Shown in pieces: positions 22,509 to 33,974 of a stretch of 64,000 bases of DNA (position 1 is its first letter; each line of letters opens with the position of its first letter). The notes beneath the pieces are model-generated. The model worked only from the letters and a program-made list of their open reading frames with translations, was not told the origin of the DNA and searched no databases. The position numbers were made by a program, and so were the translations under genes. Source of the DNA: Perkinsus olseni (Eukaryota > Perkinsozoa > Perkinsida > Perkinsidae); NCBI GenBank assembly GCA_013115135.1, contig JABANP010000010.1:1-64000 (forward strand). Direction: 5' to 3'.

Positions 22509-24438
22509 TCACGGCTTCGTACCTACAGCCGACCCTTCCAATGTAATCGCGGTGGCCAATACTGACCCTTCAGTGTCCAACTTGGGATAATGTATCGTGT
22601 AGTTGCACAAGCCCGTCAACATCTGTACGGCTCCTCGGCCCGACAGGCCGCTACTGAGCTCAACAGCGGCCTCGGAAGCTAGCACCTGTACAGGATATCA
22701 GACGGCCTCCTGATGGTTCTATTACCACTCGGTCCCCGACATACTCAGCGATGAGCTTTCCTCCGAAAGATTTCTCTGCCATGATTCGCAATCCTCTGGG
22801 GCTGCAAAAGCCCGCTGTGAGATTCTTCAAACTGACCATAGTCCACCCTTGATTGAGCGGGACATTCTCGGAGAAGTCCCCGCCAGCACGGGCGGAGGAG
22901 TGGTCGTTGGCGGCTCGAGTGATCAGGTCGTATGTACTCCGCCCAACTGCAATACTCAAAATCCCCTCTCCCGAAGAAAGTCTTCACCCTGCTTACGTTT
23001 GCCACGGCAGTTAACTGGCTCTCGTCGATCGACGACTTCCTCTAAGACCATCCGGAGTACGTCCTCAGCAGCACCGCCAACGCTCGGCGCTCTGGCCGCC
23101 GTGAGAGCCAGTTCAGAGAACTCGTAACTGCTATAGTGCGGCCGACGGGTGGCTGTGAGGCTCTCCTCGTACAATGTACGCAGGTCGGCCAGGGCTGAGG
23201 TTGAGACATAGTCCTTAACATATGGCAGGGACATACCCTCCTGCTTTGCCTCCCTCGGCAGCGCCTTCGATTCCGCTCTGTCTCTCGCGGCTCTCATCTG
23301 CCTGGCAACTTCTACATTAGTAATGCTCGATAGCTGAAGGTCGAGCAAGCGGTGAGAAAGAAGCGGAACTATGCCGCTTGAGCTCCGCAAAAGAAGAGGC
23401 CTTTCGACCTACCGCAGGACCGCGACCCAAGGCCTCTTTTCTCACTTGTGATGGCCGCTTCGGTTTCACAACCGACCGAAGATGTATTGACAGTCGATGC
23501 ATGAGGAAGGATTTTTCCTATACCACTACTAAAAGAACCACATGTTTTGCTATAATCCTGATATGTATGAGCTAACTGGCCGAACCACGGGAAGCTCTCC
23601 GTAATCGGTTGAGTCCCAATCGAAGCCCCCTCTGCAACCACTTGACTGCAACACAACCCTCCCGCAACCACTGATAAACTTTTTGACGTCTTCGAGCTCT
23701 CTTCCGGCCTGCAAGCACCACCGTAAATTCGTACAGCAGTCGTGGAACATCACTCACCTGTGACAGGCGCCGCCAACACCTCACGGCGTTGACTGACTGT
23801 CCTCTTCAGTAACTTCACCACTTCCGCATGAAAATTGGAGCGATGCTCCTCTCGCTTTGCCAAGTCCAAGGGCGTACACCTACAATAGGCACGCTTATGG
23901 AGATTCTCGAAAGCTCGAGGCCCTCACGAAGGCTACTGGCTGAGACCAAGGATCCCCCCGCTCACCCGAACCTGTCCTTGACCCCTAGGTTGGCGCCTTT
24001 CGCGATCAAAAGCTGGCAAGTGGCTGGGAGCCCCCGCTTAGCTGCGACATGAAGAGCTGTTTGCCCTTGTTCAGTAACCTGAGTCGGCTCCGTAACCATC
24101 AACGAAAGCTCAATCCCACAGGCTCGCTACCTGTTCTTTGTCCGCTCCTGCATCTAATAGAGTAGTGACTGCCCCTGTGGCGCCATACTGTGCGGCTACG
24201 TGTATGGCGGCAGCCCCAACGCCCAGGCCGTCGATAGGGTGAGGGTACTTTACATTGGCTCCGACTTCCTGACAGCAATTTAAGGTCGAGAAGACCAACC
24301 TGGATGCTGTACGCAGTCGATGCCGTGCCGATTATCGCTAAAGAACGTTCTGGCAGGGGAACGGCTTACCTTGTGGCCGATCAGGTCGGCGATAGTGAGC
24401 GAGTCGTTACTGCGACACGCAGCGAATAAGGAATTCAT
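22509..24438 (-). CDS. ankyrin-repeat protein
   Basis: The gene starts at 24,438 (MNSLFAACRSNDSLTIADLI, then a GT donor). Ankyrin repeats follow in separate short exons: AAIHVAAQYGATGAVTTLLD with AGADKEQ (24,230-24,120), TALHVAAKRGLPATCQLLIA with KGANLGVKDRFG (24,065-23,970), and TPLDLAKREEHRSNFHAEVV (23,880-23,810). The C-terminal half has charged helices (MRAARDRAESKALPREAKQE, then LADLRTLYEESL, 23,300-23,180), then YDLITRAANDHSSARAGG and GFCSPRGLRIMAEKSFGGKL (22,930-22,750), and a last exon LASEAAVELSSGLSGRG ending SAVGTKP with its stop at 22,509-22,511. Between the helical part and YDLITRA the frame changes at CCCC 22,963-22,966; one more C restores it. The C-terminal domain is not recognised. 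A protein-interaction scaffold is the only safe statement. Confidence 0.7.
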
Positions 24439-24610
24439 GGGGTGCTCCTAAAGCAAAGGAAGCTATGCTACAGAAACTTTTTGTGTAGCAGGGTGACAGC
24501 AGGATTGCTGCTCTACAACCGACGCCTCGTGGTAACGAAAAGATTCGGATGAAATTGATCACGATGTGCCATGCAGCAATTTCAAAACTAGTATTTCTCT
24601 CAGTAAATCG

Positions 24611-25046
24611 TCAACGATATCCCTCATTGATATACTTGGGAAGGGATTCGAATACTTCGGAATACTTCGGAACTTTCCGCTGGACTACTGGAGGAGACGC
24701 GTCAGTTCCTTCTACCTTCTCAGCTCTCTGCCGTACTCGTTCTTCTCGAAGCACGGCTATCCGGCTCTCCTCCTCAGCAGTCCTCTCCTTGGTGCGAGCC
24801 TGACACGCCACTACGAGGACGCACAGCGAACGATACCTGGGTTACCCTAACTCGACGTGACTCGCTGGCCGCAAGCTTCACGCGCTTCTTCGAGCCCTTC
24901 GCTACAACTATCCCGAGGGACTCTAAGACGGAGGGGTTCTCGGACTTCTTCGGTCGACTCGGCGGAGGAAGCTGCTTGGCAACGACGCTGCTGCTCCCAG
25001 TAGAAGCCTCTGTCGTAGAGGAAGCACTCGTAGGGTCAGCAGACAT
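24611..25046 (-). CDS. hypothetical small charged protein
   Basis: Two exons. Exon 1 starts at 25,046 with MSADPTSASSTTEASTGSSS and continues PSVLESLGIVVAKGSKKRVK. A GT-AG intron of roughly 50 nt (near 24,855-24,805) joins it to RTKERTAEEESRIAVLREER, then VVQRKVPKYSEVFESLPKYI and the stop at 24,611. The Ser-rich N-terminus, basic centre and coiled-coil-like end suggest a small nuclear or nucleolar protein. The family is not recognised. A 10-bp direct repeat (AATACTTCGG twice, near 24,651) lies inside the coding end. Confidence 0.55.
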
Positions 25047-25192
25047 ATTCAATTGAGTGGGACTTGCCCTCTACCCGCTACAGAGATGGCCTAATTGAAC
25101 TTGCGGCTTCATGGGTACTATGGCTACTGCGCCCCACGGCGGTCATCCAGGGCCAACTCCACTACAGTAAGCAGGCCACAACAGAAACATGA

Positions 25193-25776
25193 CTACTGCG
25201 GCATCTCGGCCAGTCGCCGCCTCTGCTCCTCGATCTCAGGCTGCAGCACAGCGTCAAACTCCTTATCTTTGTAGTATCCCACGCCAAGCTTATCCCTTTT
25301 GAAAACGAACCCTTCCACTGGTCCAGCAAACTCCTGGGAGGGTCGGAACTCCTCGGGCGTGTAGGCCTTCGGCTTGAGCTGAGGGAACCACCTCACTCAA
25401 GAGCAGCCCTGATGGCTGTGGACGACAGAGAGGCAGTGAGACGCAAGTTGCACACGATCTGATAATGGTCACCTTTTTACTCATGGCGATGGCACAAAAA
25501 TCGATTGGCACGCCGAATAGAGCTCTGTTGGCTGCCTTCATGTAAGGAGTTCAACAGTCCCTTCACTACCGTACCAGTTCGAGCGCTGGATCGAGGACCT
25601 CGATGAACTTATCGGCCTCCTTCTTGCCGCCATTGCCGTATACATCCTGATAGGTCTTGTATCTGTGGCCAGATCATTTCCCGTCCCCCCACTAGTACCA
25701 CACCTTACGTGAAAGCAGACGTCACCGCACAGGCCAACGCTGTAATGGCAAGCTTGTACGTGTCCTTAGAGGCCAT
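25193..25776 (-). CDS. hypothetical protein with N-terminal hydrophobic helix
   Basis: This is a three-exon reading on the - strand. Exon 1 starts at 25,776 (MASKDTYKLAITALACAVTS, then GTAAGG donor), with a hydrophobic helix that may be a membrane anchor. Exon 2 is YQDVYGNGGKKEADKFIEVL with DPALEL near 25,650-25,575. Exon 3 begins after an acceptor near 25,393, reading FPQLKPKAYTPEEFRPSQEF, FVFKRDKLGVGYYKDKEFD and QRRRLAEMPQ plus a stop at 25,193-25,195. The GFVFKRxxxGxGYYxD motif looks conserved but I cannot name its family. The splicing of exon 2 is tentative. Confidence 0.5.
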
Positions 25777-25939
25777 GGGACATGCCAGTGAGCTGCAAGA
25801 GGTCCACAGCCCTCACATTATTATAAACGCAACATCAACCCTCTCAGGACGTCGAAACGATTGGTCGTCTAATGTAAGGTACCAGTAATCGTGATGGTAA
25901 AGTTGTTTACGTCTGCAGTCCTCGCCGCTGCTACCCATC

Positions 25940-27851
25940 TTAGCCATCGACCTCCATCGGCTCTGCCTCGTCCTCTGATGATTTAGCCTGAAGTCCATAC
26001 CCAATATAGGGCTGACCACCCCCTCCCACTTACCTGACGAGTTGTCTTCTTGCCCATTTGGTCCTCGAGGCTCTTCTTAACAAGACGGCACTTGTTCTGC
26101 ATCACAACGGCCGCCTGACAGGCAGCACGAGATCAGCAAATTGAGCGATGAGGGAGCAGCGCACCTGAGCAAAGATCTGAGGGGCTGGAATTTGCCCAAC
26201 CGACTCGACAGTGAAGATGAAGTGGTCCTTCAGTTTGCCGAGGGACACCTTGTCAGCTGAAAACAACGGGAATATCAGTACGGCAGAGATGATATCGAGG
26301 AGGGGTAATACCAAATCCATTGCCAGGCTCGATGCACTGTCGGCACGTCGTGCATGCTCGAGGGTTCTTCACCAGAGCTGCGCCATCCTCTACGTCAAAC
26401 ACACCCATCGGGCAAACCTTCTTCAGCTTCTCCGCCTCAGCGCCTTCGATAGGCTGAACACAAGGAGGGCACTTTAGGCTTCTTATCCTTTATCGCCCCC
26501 TTGAGCGACTCCCACGCAACTTGCGTGACGCAAGAAGCCCATAGATATTCCACAGTATCGGACGCTGAGGTGGCTGTTCAGATCGGCAAGCCTATCTTCT
26601 CGAACGCACCCTCGTTCTTGATCTCCCTGGATCGAGAATCGGAATCGCTCGTAGCAACCACTCATACCACTCCATTCGCAACAATACAAAGGAAGTTGCC
26701 TAGCGTTAATTCCCCGCGCTAATCTCACACGCGCCACACTGCGAGAGGCAGCCCTCCTTACCTCCTTCAGAACTATGTCAGGCATGAGCCTGTAAGTAGC
26801 GGTGCAGACGGGGCTCCACTTAGCATGGGTCTTGCCGATACCCTAACAAGGACACACCGTCACCGCTTCGACCCTCGCCCAGCACTACTATTACCTTGCA
26901 GCAGAAGCATTTGATTTCGAGCTCCTGACCGCAGCGGAGTTTCGTGATGAGAACATCATCATAAACGGGACGAGGCGGCTGAGAAAATCACAATGACGCG
27001 CACAGCGAAGATTCTAGGAAGCAGTATCTTCTAGGATACCCCGAGCATCCTACATCGTCCTTATATCGTTCCTCCTGCTCAGCATTGAGCGGCACCCACT
27101 TGAGGTCTCCGCTATACACCGGCATAGACTCCCTAGGTGGGTGATTCTGGGGGCAGACCTTCTCCAAGGAGAAGCAAATCCAGGTGTCGGCTGAGGGGGA
27201 CAGTGAGCTCAAAACCTTCCAACACGCCGATTTCCCATTCCGAGCATCGAGCTAGCATTTGGGGACTAAGTGAACCCCGACTACGCGGCTAAGACGCCAC
27301 AAGTACTCCTAGGATGGCCATGGTGGCTTACGATCAGTGACGTCGTCCCTTTGCTCTGGTGGGGCATCCTCATCCCTCATCTTTAAGGAATCAATATCAC
27401 AGTAGATCGGAACCAGACCGAGACGGTGCGCCAGGACCTGCCAAGGCCGCCTGCACTACTACTAAATGGGCAAGACCCCACCTCGTCATGAATGACTCCG
27501 GTATTCTGGTAGATATAGCACTTCTCGATAGCAATGGTGGGGATCTCAGCGATCATTATCCTCCGCAGGGCGTTGGCGATCGGGGGATCGATTCCCACCA
27601 CGTCCACTTCTACCACCTCATCGCTCGCCCGTTGGACCTGCGTCGCGGATCTGCTGCTACACTCAGTCTGCCAGGACTACCTTCATCTTGAGCTTCCTCT
27701 GGAACTCCTCCCTATCGTAACTGTTATCAATGCCCATGCTAGCATAGACTCCGGAATCATCAGGCGTCTGAGGGTTGGAAGGGCCCTCCAAAGTGAGCTC
27801 CATCCGTCGATGCTTGTGCTTGATGCTCTCTTTAGTCGGTGGAGGGGCCAT
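25940..27851 (-). CDS. POLR1C: RNA polymerase I/III subunit RPAC1 (AC40)
   Basis: This is the alpha-like subunit shared by RNA polymerases I and III; it pairs with AC19 in the assembly platform. Start at 27,851 (MAPPPTKESIKHKHRRMEL). Exons in order: KASDE-type lead into VEVDVVGIDPPIANALRRIM (27,616; the alpha-motif for ANALRR), IAEIPTIAIEKCYIYQNTGV with IHDE, VPIYCDIDSLKMRDED (27,400), PVYSGDLKWVPLNAEQEERY (27,120), PVYDDVLITKLRCGQELEIK (26,960), IGKTHAKWSPVCTATYRLMP with DIVLKE (26,850-26,760), GAFEKIGLPI (26,610), LKDHFIFTVESVGQIPAPQI (26,230), QNKCRLVKKSLEDQMGKKTT (26,105-26,050), then a final exon ending SSEDEAEPMEVDG with its stop at 25,940-25,942. Roughly ten exons with short introns. 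Every diagnostic RPAC1 block is present and in order. Confidence 0.92.
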
Positions 27852-28201
27852 GGCGATTCAGATAGGACAAGAAACTCGACGAGAATCCACAATCAAAACC
27901 TGTGTGTCACAACTTGAGTCGTATTAGTCACAAGGCTCCAGTATGCGGATAATACTTCCCGTCAGACTCATTATCATCCACAGAACCGAAGGAGATGACG
28001 ACGCCCGATTGAGCAACTGCCCTGCTCGACACTCTAGACGAGGGAGCTAAGCCTCAAGTGTGGTTATTCAACTTGGGCCATCAATGGCCTCGCCACAGCG
28101 GGGTCTGCCCGACTGTGGCTTACGTAAGGTCAAAAAAGGTATATTGGGGTGAGATCGAACTTTACTCGCTACTACAAAATTCTCCAAGGCATCAGTGACA
28201 G
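27852..28201. other. intergenic, no gene seen
   Basis: This is the 350 bp upstream of RPAC1 and downstream of the RING/EF-hand gene, both on the - strand. No protein-like frame was found. Confidence 0.5.
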
Positions 28202-29991
28202 TCATGCAGCTGGCGTGTTAGCAAGAAAGGTATCAGCCAGCCCCGAGCCGGACCTGAGGAAAGCACTATCTTGACACGAAATGGCACACTCCGAAACGAG
28301 CCTTATACAAGCTCCCATCAAATCACGACTCGTACTACAAGTCTCCCAGTTTCGAATCCGAACTACTCCGTTCTCGGAGTTTCGAGGCTGATGTTGAGCC
28401 GCCCTCATTACCTGCAGAATTCCCTGCTGTCGATCGTACCATCGCCATCGGTGTCGAAATCCGACCAAAGTGCATCGATCACCATTCGGGCTGTCTGAAG
28501 ATCGGGAAGAAGCGTTTGAAACCTCCGTCTCTTTCAGCCTGATGGATTACCGAATTCTGTTCGAGAGAATCCCTCTGCCACCCGAAGGTCTTAATAAGGG
28601 CTCTAGTGACCTCCTCCTTATCCAACACGCCATTGCCATCCTCATCCCAGTACCTTCGACAACCTCTCCACCAACACTGCCCAATTGACAGCCCCACACG
28701 CTTACTTGAACCAGCCGGCCTTGTCGTTCCTCAGACTGGGCATTGCGCCCACGGCACCAGCGAGATCCTTGGTGTTCCTTCTGAAGTTGCTCCTAAGAAT
28801 GGAGACCTCTGCCACCTCCCCACTGCGAGTCCCAGCTCCTCACCTGACGAAGTTGACCAGCCCTCCTGGGCCCATGAGCTCTCGATACTGAATATAGCCA
28901 TCACCACTGGCGTCCCATCTCCCGAACAACTTATCGAAATCTTTCTCTGCAAAGTGACCGACTCTCCCGCAGGCACCCCAGAGCCCCTGTACTACCGAGC
29001 CGCTGATAGTTGATCGGCAAAGTTGACTTAAGAACGAACATGACCTCCTGCTTGTCCAGCTTGCCGTCACCGTTTAGGTCAACGGCCTGAGCGCAGCCAT
29101 GCAAAAGGGAGCGATGAGGCGGGCCGAGCCCTACCCGGAACCAAGCCTTTGGATCCTTGTCGATGTCGGGGATGGGAAGATACCCACGGTAGGGGGTCCT
29201 GAGGGAGGTCGGTCACCCGGCCAGTACTCTACTCTCCCCGCCACCCCTACTACCTGCATAAGGGGCATAGATTCTGCCCCGAGGAAAGCATATAATTAAC
29301 GCAGGCAACGTGGAAGTAGTGAGGACAGACTCGGCGTCCATCGGGTCCGGTGAGAACACACACGGGAGCATTCGCTCTGCCTGATAAGAAAGCGATCTAA
29401 GAGGAGAGGTCCAAGTGGAGTTACCGGGTAACGTGTCATAACAGACCGCGCACTCGGCATGCTCTTCTGCCTTTGAACTAGTGTACAATAGAGACATGTT
29501 AGAGGGGGCGGATGGAATGCCCGACTGAGGGTTGGAAGAAGGCACCTGAGGGGACTGCATGGCATTCCGACCGAGGGGAGTCTGAGTCACAGTACTTGCA
29601 GGGGCGCTGGAGGGGCTGAGGGCTGGATGATCGTCCCGAGAACAGTGGGATAAGGCGAGGGACCGCTGCCTGTCGAGACTACGTTGCCATTGATGTCATA
29701 CACGACGCCATTAGACGGTCGGGAGCCCTGAGCAGAGCGAGCTCAAACTCTTGGCCCGTAAAGGCCCCGCACGCTCCGACTGCCGAATGTATAGTATACA
29801 TCAGTTAAAGAGAATACTTGAGCTTGAGCGTACGCAGGTTAGAGCGAATACCACACCTTCACCACTACCTGGACAGGTCTGCCTCCGACGCTCAATACAG
29901 TAGCGTTGACCATAGGGGCCGGTCTTGGGTTGCTTGGACGAGAGGAGCCCCAACGATTGGTATCATAAGATGGAGTGCTATAAGGGTTCAT
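28202..29991 (-). CDS. RING-finger plus EF-hand protein (candidate E3 ligase)
   Basis: Start taken at 29,991 (MNPYSTPSYDTNRWGSSRPS; an upstream in-frame ATG at 30,051 also exists). A Pro/Ser-rich N-terminus leads to a RING finger split by an intron: EHAECAVCYDTLPG (29,470-29,430) joined to RVCPHYFHVACVNYMLSSGQ and NLCPLCR (29,335-29,250), giving C-x2-C ... C-x4-H-x2-C ... C-x2-C ligands. Next come YLPIPDIDKDPKAWFR and at least four EF-hand loops: DLNGDGKLDKQEV (29,080), DASGDGYIQYREL (28,890), DEDGNGVLDKEEV (28,640) and DTDGDGTIDSREF (28,440). The last exon ends LADTFLANTPAA with its stop at 28,202. Ca2+ control of a ubiquitin ligase is inferred from the domain pair, not shown. The loop acidic positions 1, 3, 5 and 12 are intact in all four. 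Confidence 0.8.
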
Positions 29992-30532
29992 AACTGATAG
30001 ACATTCGTCTCGAGCCCGTCTGAAGGGGAGTACACGTCCGCTTGGCATCAACCATCACGGCCAAGGCGAGCGCTGAATCGACCGTAGCCGCGCGCGCCCG
30101 AAAAATACTTGTGGCATGATTCAGTTTAACTTCATGTATAATCTTGCACACAAAGACCCGACGTTGTAGATCGGATAGGGGGCCAATCTATGATACCTCG
30201 GCTCTCGATTGTGAAGTCGTTGCTTGAGACCTCCAAGGCTCACATGGGCCCTACAACTAGCTCGTTTAGGCAAACCTTCAAGGAAGTCATGAGGTGACAC
30301 TTCTTCCCTGAGGAACTTACGGCCCTTCGTTGAGGGGCGGCACCTATGTTATAGGGCCGTTGTTTTGACCCTCATTCCCTTGCTCAGTAATCTAATTCTC
30401 AGATTCAGAAGCGATGTTGGCGTTGGTTGACGCAACATGCGGTCCGGAATAATCTCTGACTTGAGAATGGCTTTAACCATCGCCCTCAGTTACCGTTCAC
30501 CTCTTCAATTTGTGCCCACTCGTCGATTGAAT
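29992..30532. other. intergenic between divergent genes
   Basis: This is the region between the start of the - strand RING/EF-hand gene and the start of the + strand transporter copy 1. It presumably holds both promoters. No protein-like frame or RNA gene was seen. Confidence 0.5.
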
Positions 30533-31912
30533 ATGACGGCCGTTGTTCCAAAGTCTTCTAGAGCCCCTCTGCCGCGGCACAGCAAGCGATACTATCAAGC
30601 GTCGGCCCTAACTTGGACGTTCCTGACCTATGTATGTCTGCATGCTGTGAGAAAGGCTTTCTCTAACGCCACCCCAAACATGAAGGAATACTACGGATAC
30701 TCTACTACCTTCTTTGGTATTATGAATACCCTCTTCATGCTCTTCTATGCTATTGGTATGTTCTTCACGGGCCCGCTAGGCGACATCTATCATCCAGTCA
30801 GGGTGTATTTCCTGATGGCTGCTCTCTGTTGTGTGACCCAGTTCGTATTCGGCGGACTAGTCGATTCAGCAACGCAAGGCGGTTGGTATTACTTCTACTA
30901 CATCTTGTGGGCTGTCAACGCTATCTTCCAGTCCGGTTGCTGGCCAGCTTCCGTTGTTATAGTCGGTCAGTACTTTCTTCCCAAGTACTACGGCACGGTG
31001 TTTGGTATATGGTCCAATAATGCCAACGTTGGTAACATCCTCGGAGCCGCTATGTGCACGCTGATGATCGAGATATTTGGTAACAGAGCATCAGTACCGT
31101 GGCAGTTCTTCGGCCCGGCAGTAGTCCTTCTAGTGGTGTCTGCCTTGATGCTGTACTTCCTCCCTCGGGACCCGCAATCAGTCGGGCTCGTTATACATCC
31201 TGAGGATGCTCTAGAGGAGCCTCTGAACCCCAACAGGGAAGAACCAAGTCAAAGTAGGCTAGACATCGTTGAAGACGAGGGCTTGAACTTCCTCGCCGCT
31301 TGGAAGGCTCCAGGGGTCCTGATGTACTCCTTCTGCTACGCTTGCATCGCAGGCGTCAATTACGCCATGTTCTTCTGGTTGCCACTATATCTCACTGAGC
31401 ACGTCGGCAGGACTTCCGCCGAGGCCAACGGTTATGATATGCTTTTTAATCTGGGTGTTATTTTTGGTACTCTTGTATTGGGAGTTATTTCGGATTATTG
31501 CACGGCCAAGTGCGGTGACTCTTGTCGTGCCCCTCCGATGTTTGCATTCCTCGTCTTGGCCATCATACCAATTGCCATGCTTCCGCGCAACCCATCCATC
31601 ATCCCTGTACCTCACCCTGACGGTTTTTGCCTGCGGGTTTTTAGTAGGATCTGTGGGAAATGTTCTATCGAGCGTCGTTTGTGCTGACCTAGGCCATAAG
31701 ATGCCTAAAAAGCGGTGGCGCAGGTGTCGGGTATCATTGATGGAATGGGAGCTGTCGGTGCTGCCCTCATGCAACTACTGGTGACGGTCATCGCGCAGTA
31801 CTCCAGTTGGGGATATGTTTTTGTTGTATTACCAATCGCTTTAGCACTCAGTGCCATCATCCTGGTTAGGGTGACCGTTGAGGAGACCAGAGAGCTGGTA
31901 AAACGCGCGTGA
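30533..31912 (+). CDS. SLC37-like sugar-phosphate antiporter, copy 1
   Basis: This is a major-facilitator transporter of the organophosphate:phosphate antiporter type (SLC37/GlpT-like), expected to exchange a sugar phosphate for phosphate across a membrane. The ATG at 30,533 was chosen by comparison with copy 2 (both then read PRHSKRYYQ). Twelve hydrophobic segments can be followed, with TYVCLHAVRKAFSNATPNMK in helix 1 and the MFS loop motif TGPLGDIYHPVR after helix 2. The gene is a single exon. Two frame breaks occur against copy 2: an extra C near 31,583 and a missing G near 31,712. The correct frames continue as VFACGFLVGSVGNVLSS and then QVSGIIDGMGAVGAALMQLL to the stop at 31,910-31,912. 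It is either a recent pseudogene or, more likely, a consensus error. The exact substrate is unknown. Confidence 0.8.
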
Positions 31913-32383
31913 TTTCAATCGGTTTTCTTTTTTCACTGATTTCAGTATCTCTTGGATGCTGAGATTACCTACTATAATTCGAATATGATAGTATATTGTA
32001 AGCTCGAAAATAAGTTTCATGCCCGAGGGTGGAATAGAGTTACAACGGGGGTCATTTAGTCGTACAACGGAACCAGATAGTTAGTTACGGTTATGAGTTC
32101 GTGGTGGCGCGCAGCCTGTGATTGGGTGAAACAATTCGCACCCGGTGAGGATAGGTTCTGTAAGACTCTGAAAGGGGGCTAGTGTCACAAGGACGATAGA
32201 AATGGCGCAGCATGTCGATGGGCTCGGTAGGAATAGCAGAACTTGCACGATGTGAAATCGCGAGCGGCATCTGCTCCTCGTTAGATGCATATGGCTCGCT
32301 GGTGGCACCAGCGAGAATCATCGAGGCCCTTAGTAGGGAGATTGCAGTCTGACGAAGTGGTGATTTCAGTGTTATTTTAGCAC
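31913..32383. other. spacer between transporter copies
   Basis: This is 471 bp between the two tandem transporter genes. It does not resemble the sequence upstream of copy 1 by eye and has no protein-like frame. Confidence 0.5.
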
Positions 32384-33767
32384 ATGGCCCAGCAGGAATC
32401 GAAGGCGGTGCGAAACGTCGCGGTACCGCGGCATAGCAAGAGGTACTATCAAGTGTCGGCCTTCCTTTGGACGTTCCTGACCTATGTATGTCTGCATGCT
32501 GTGAGAAAGGCTTTCTCTAACGCCACTCCCAAACATGAAGGAATACTACGGATACTCAACTACCTTCTTTGGTATTATGAATACCCTCTTCATGCTCTTC
32601 TATGCTATTGGTATGTTCTTTACGGGCCCGCTAGGCGATATCTATCATCCAGTCAGGGTGTTCTTCGTCATGACTGCGCTCTGTAGTGTCACGCAGTTTG
32701 TTTTTGGCGGAATGGTTACTTCTGTTACACAAGGTGGGTGGTATTACTTCTACTATCCCCTCTGGGTTGTCAACGCTATCTTCCAGTCCGGTTGCTGGCC
32801 TGCTGGGATCCTCATCGTCGGTCAGTACTTCCTTCCCAAGTACTACGGCACGGTGTTCGGTATATGGTCCAATGACTCAAACGTCGGTAACATCCTCGGA
32901 GCCGCTATGTGCACGCTGATGATTGAAATATTTGGTAACAGAGCATCAGTACCGTGGCAGTTCTTCGGTCCGGCAGTAGTCCTTCTCGTGGTGTCTGCCT
33001 TGATGCTGTACTTCCTCCCTCGGGACCCGCAATCAGTCGGGCTCGTTATACATCCTGAGGATGCTTTAGAGGAGCCTCTGAACCCGGAAAGCGGAGAGTC
33101 GGAGACTACAGCCAGCGAGACTGCCGATAATGAAAGACTGGACTTCTTCGCAGCTTGGCGGGCTCCCGGAGTGCTCAGGTACTCTTTCTCATATGCTTGC
33201 ATAAAGGGCGTCAATTACGCCATGTTCTTCTGGTTGCCACTATATCTCACTGAGCACGTCGGCAGGACTTCCGCCGAGGCCAATGGTTATGATATGCTTT
33301 TTAATCTGGGTGTTATTTTTGGTACTCTTGTATTGGGAGTTATTTCGGATTATTGCACGGCCAAGTGCGGTGACTCTTGTCGTGCCCCTCCGATGTTCGC
33401 ATTCCTCGTCTTGGCCATCATACCAATTGCCATGCTCCGCGTCAACCATCCCTCTGTCTTGTACTTGTCTGTGACGGTATTCGCTTGTGGATTCCTAGTT
33501 GGGTCCGTGTCGAATGTCCTCTCCAGCGCCGTATGCGCCGACCTCGGCCATAAGATGCCCAAGAAGGCGGTGGGTCAGGTATCAGGAATCATCGATGGTA
33601 TGGGGGCAGCAGGAGCGGCTCTGATGCAGCTGCTAGTGACAGCGTTGGCACAGCTCTGTGGTTGGGGTGCAGTGTTCGTCCTGTTGCCGGTAGCACTCGG
33701 TATCAGTGCTGTCATGCTAGCTGGAATGGCCTACACGGAAACTAAAGAGCTTGCGCGTAATATATGA
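32384..33767 (+). CDS. SLC37-like sugar-phosphate antiporter, copy 2
   Basis: This is the tandem paralogue of copy 1. It starts MAQQESKAVRNVAVPRHSKR and ends TETKELARNI with its stop at 33,765-33,767. The bulk (32,535-33,767) is one open frame of 410 codons with the same MFS loop motif TGPLGDIYHPVR and all helices. The first 50 codons are in another frame; removing one C from CCC at 32,528-32,530 restores ATPNMKEYYGYS exactly as in copy 1. Long blocks are nearly base-identical to copy 1 (for example 32,940-33,090 and 33,210-33,420). The hydrophilic loop (about 33,070-33,150) and the C-terminal helix differ clearly. A change of substrate preference or of location is possible but not visible in the sequence. 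Confidence 0.85.
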
Positions 33768-33974
33768 CGATCGTCCTTCGGCATAGCGTGAGTCGCCGTG
33801 GGCGCTGTCTTATTGGTCACTGAGCAGAGAGACTGAACTACCATTGCCAAGGTCTGGTTTGAGCGCATCGTAATGTTTTGATTTCCAATTTGAGGCGTAT
33901 AGTCGGGTGACAGTAGCGAACTTGACTTACGTCCGTGGCATATTTTTTCGGTATCTCGGATTTGGGTCGCGTTG

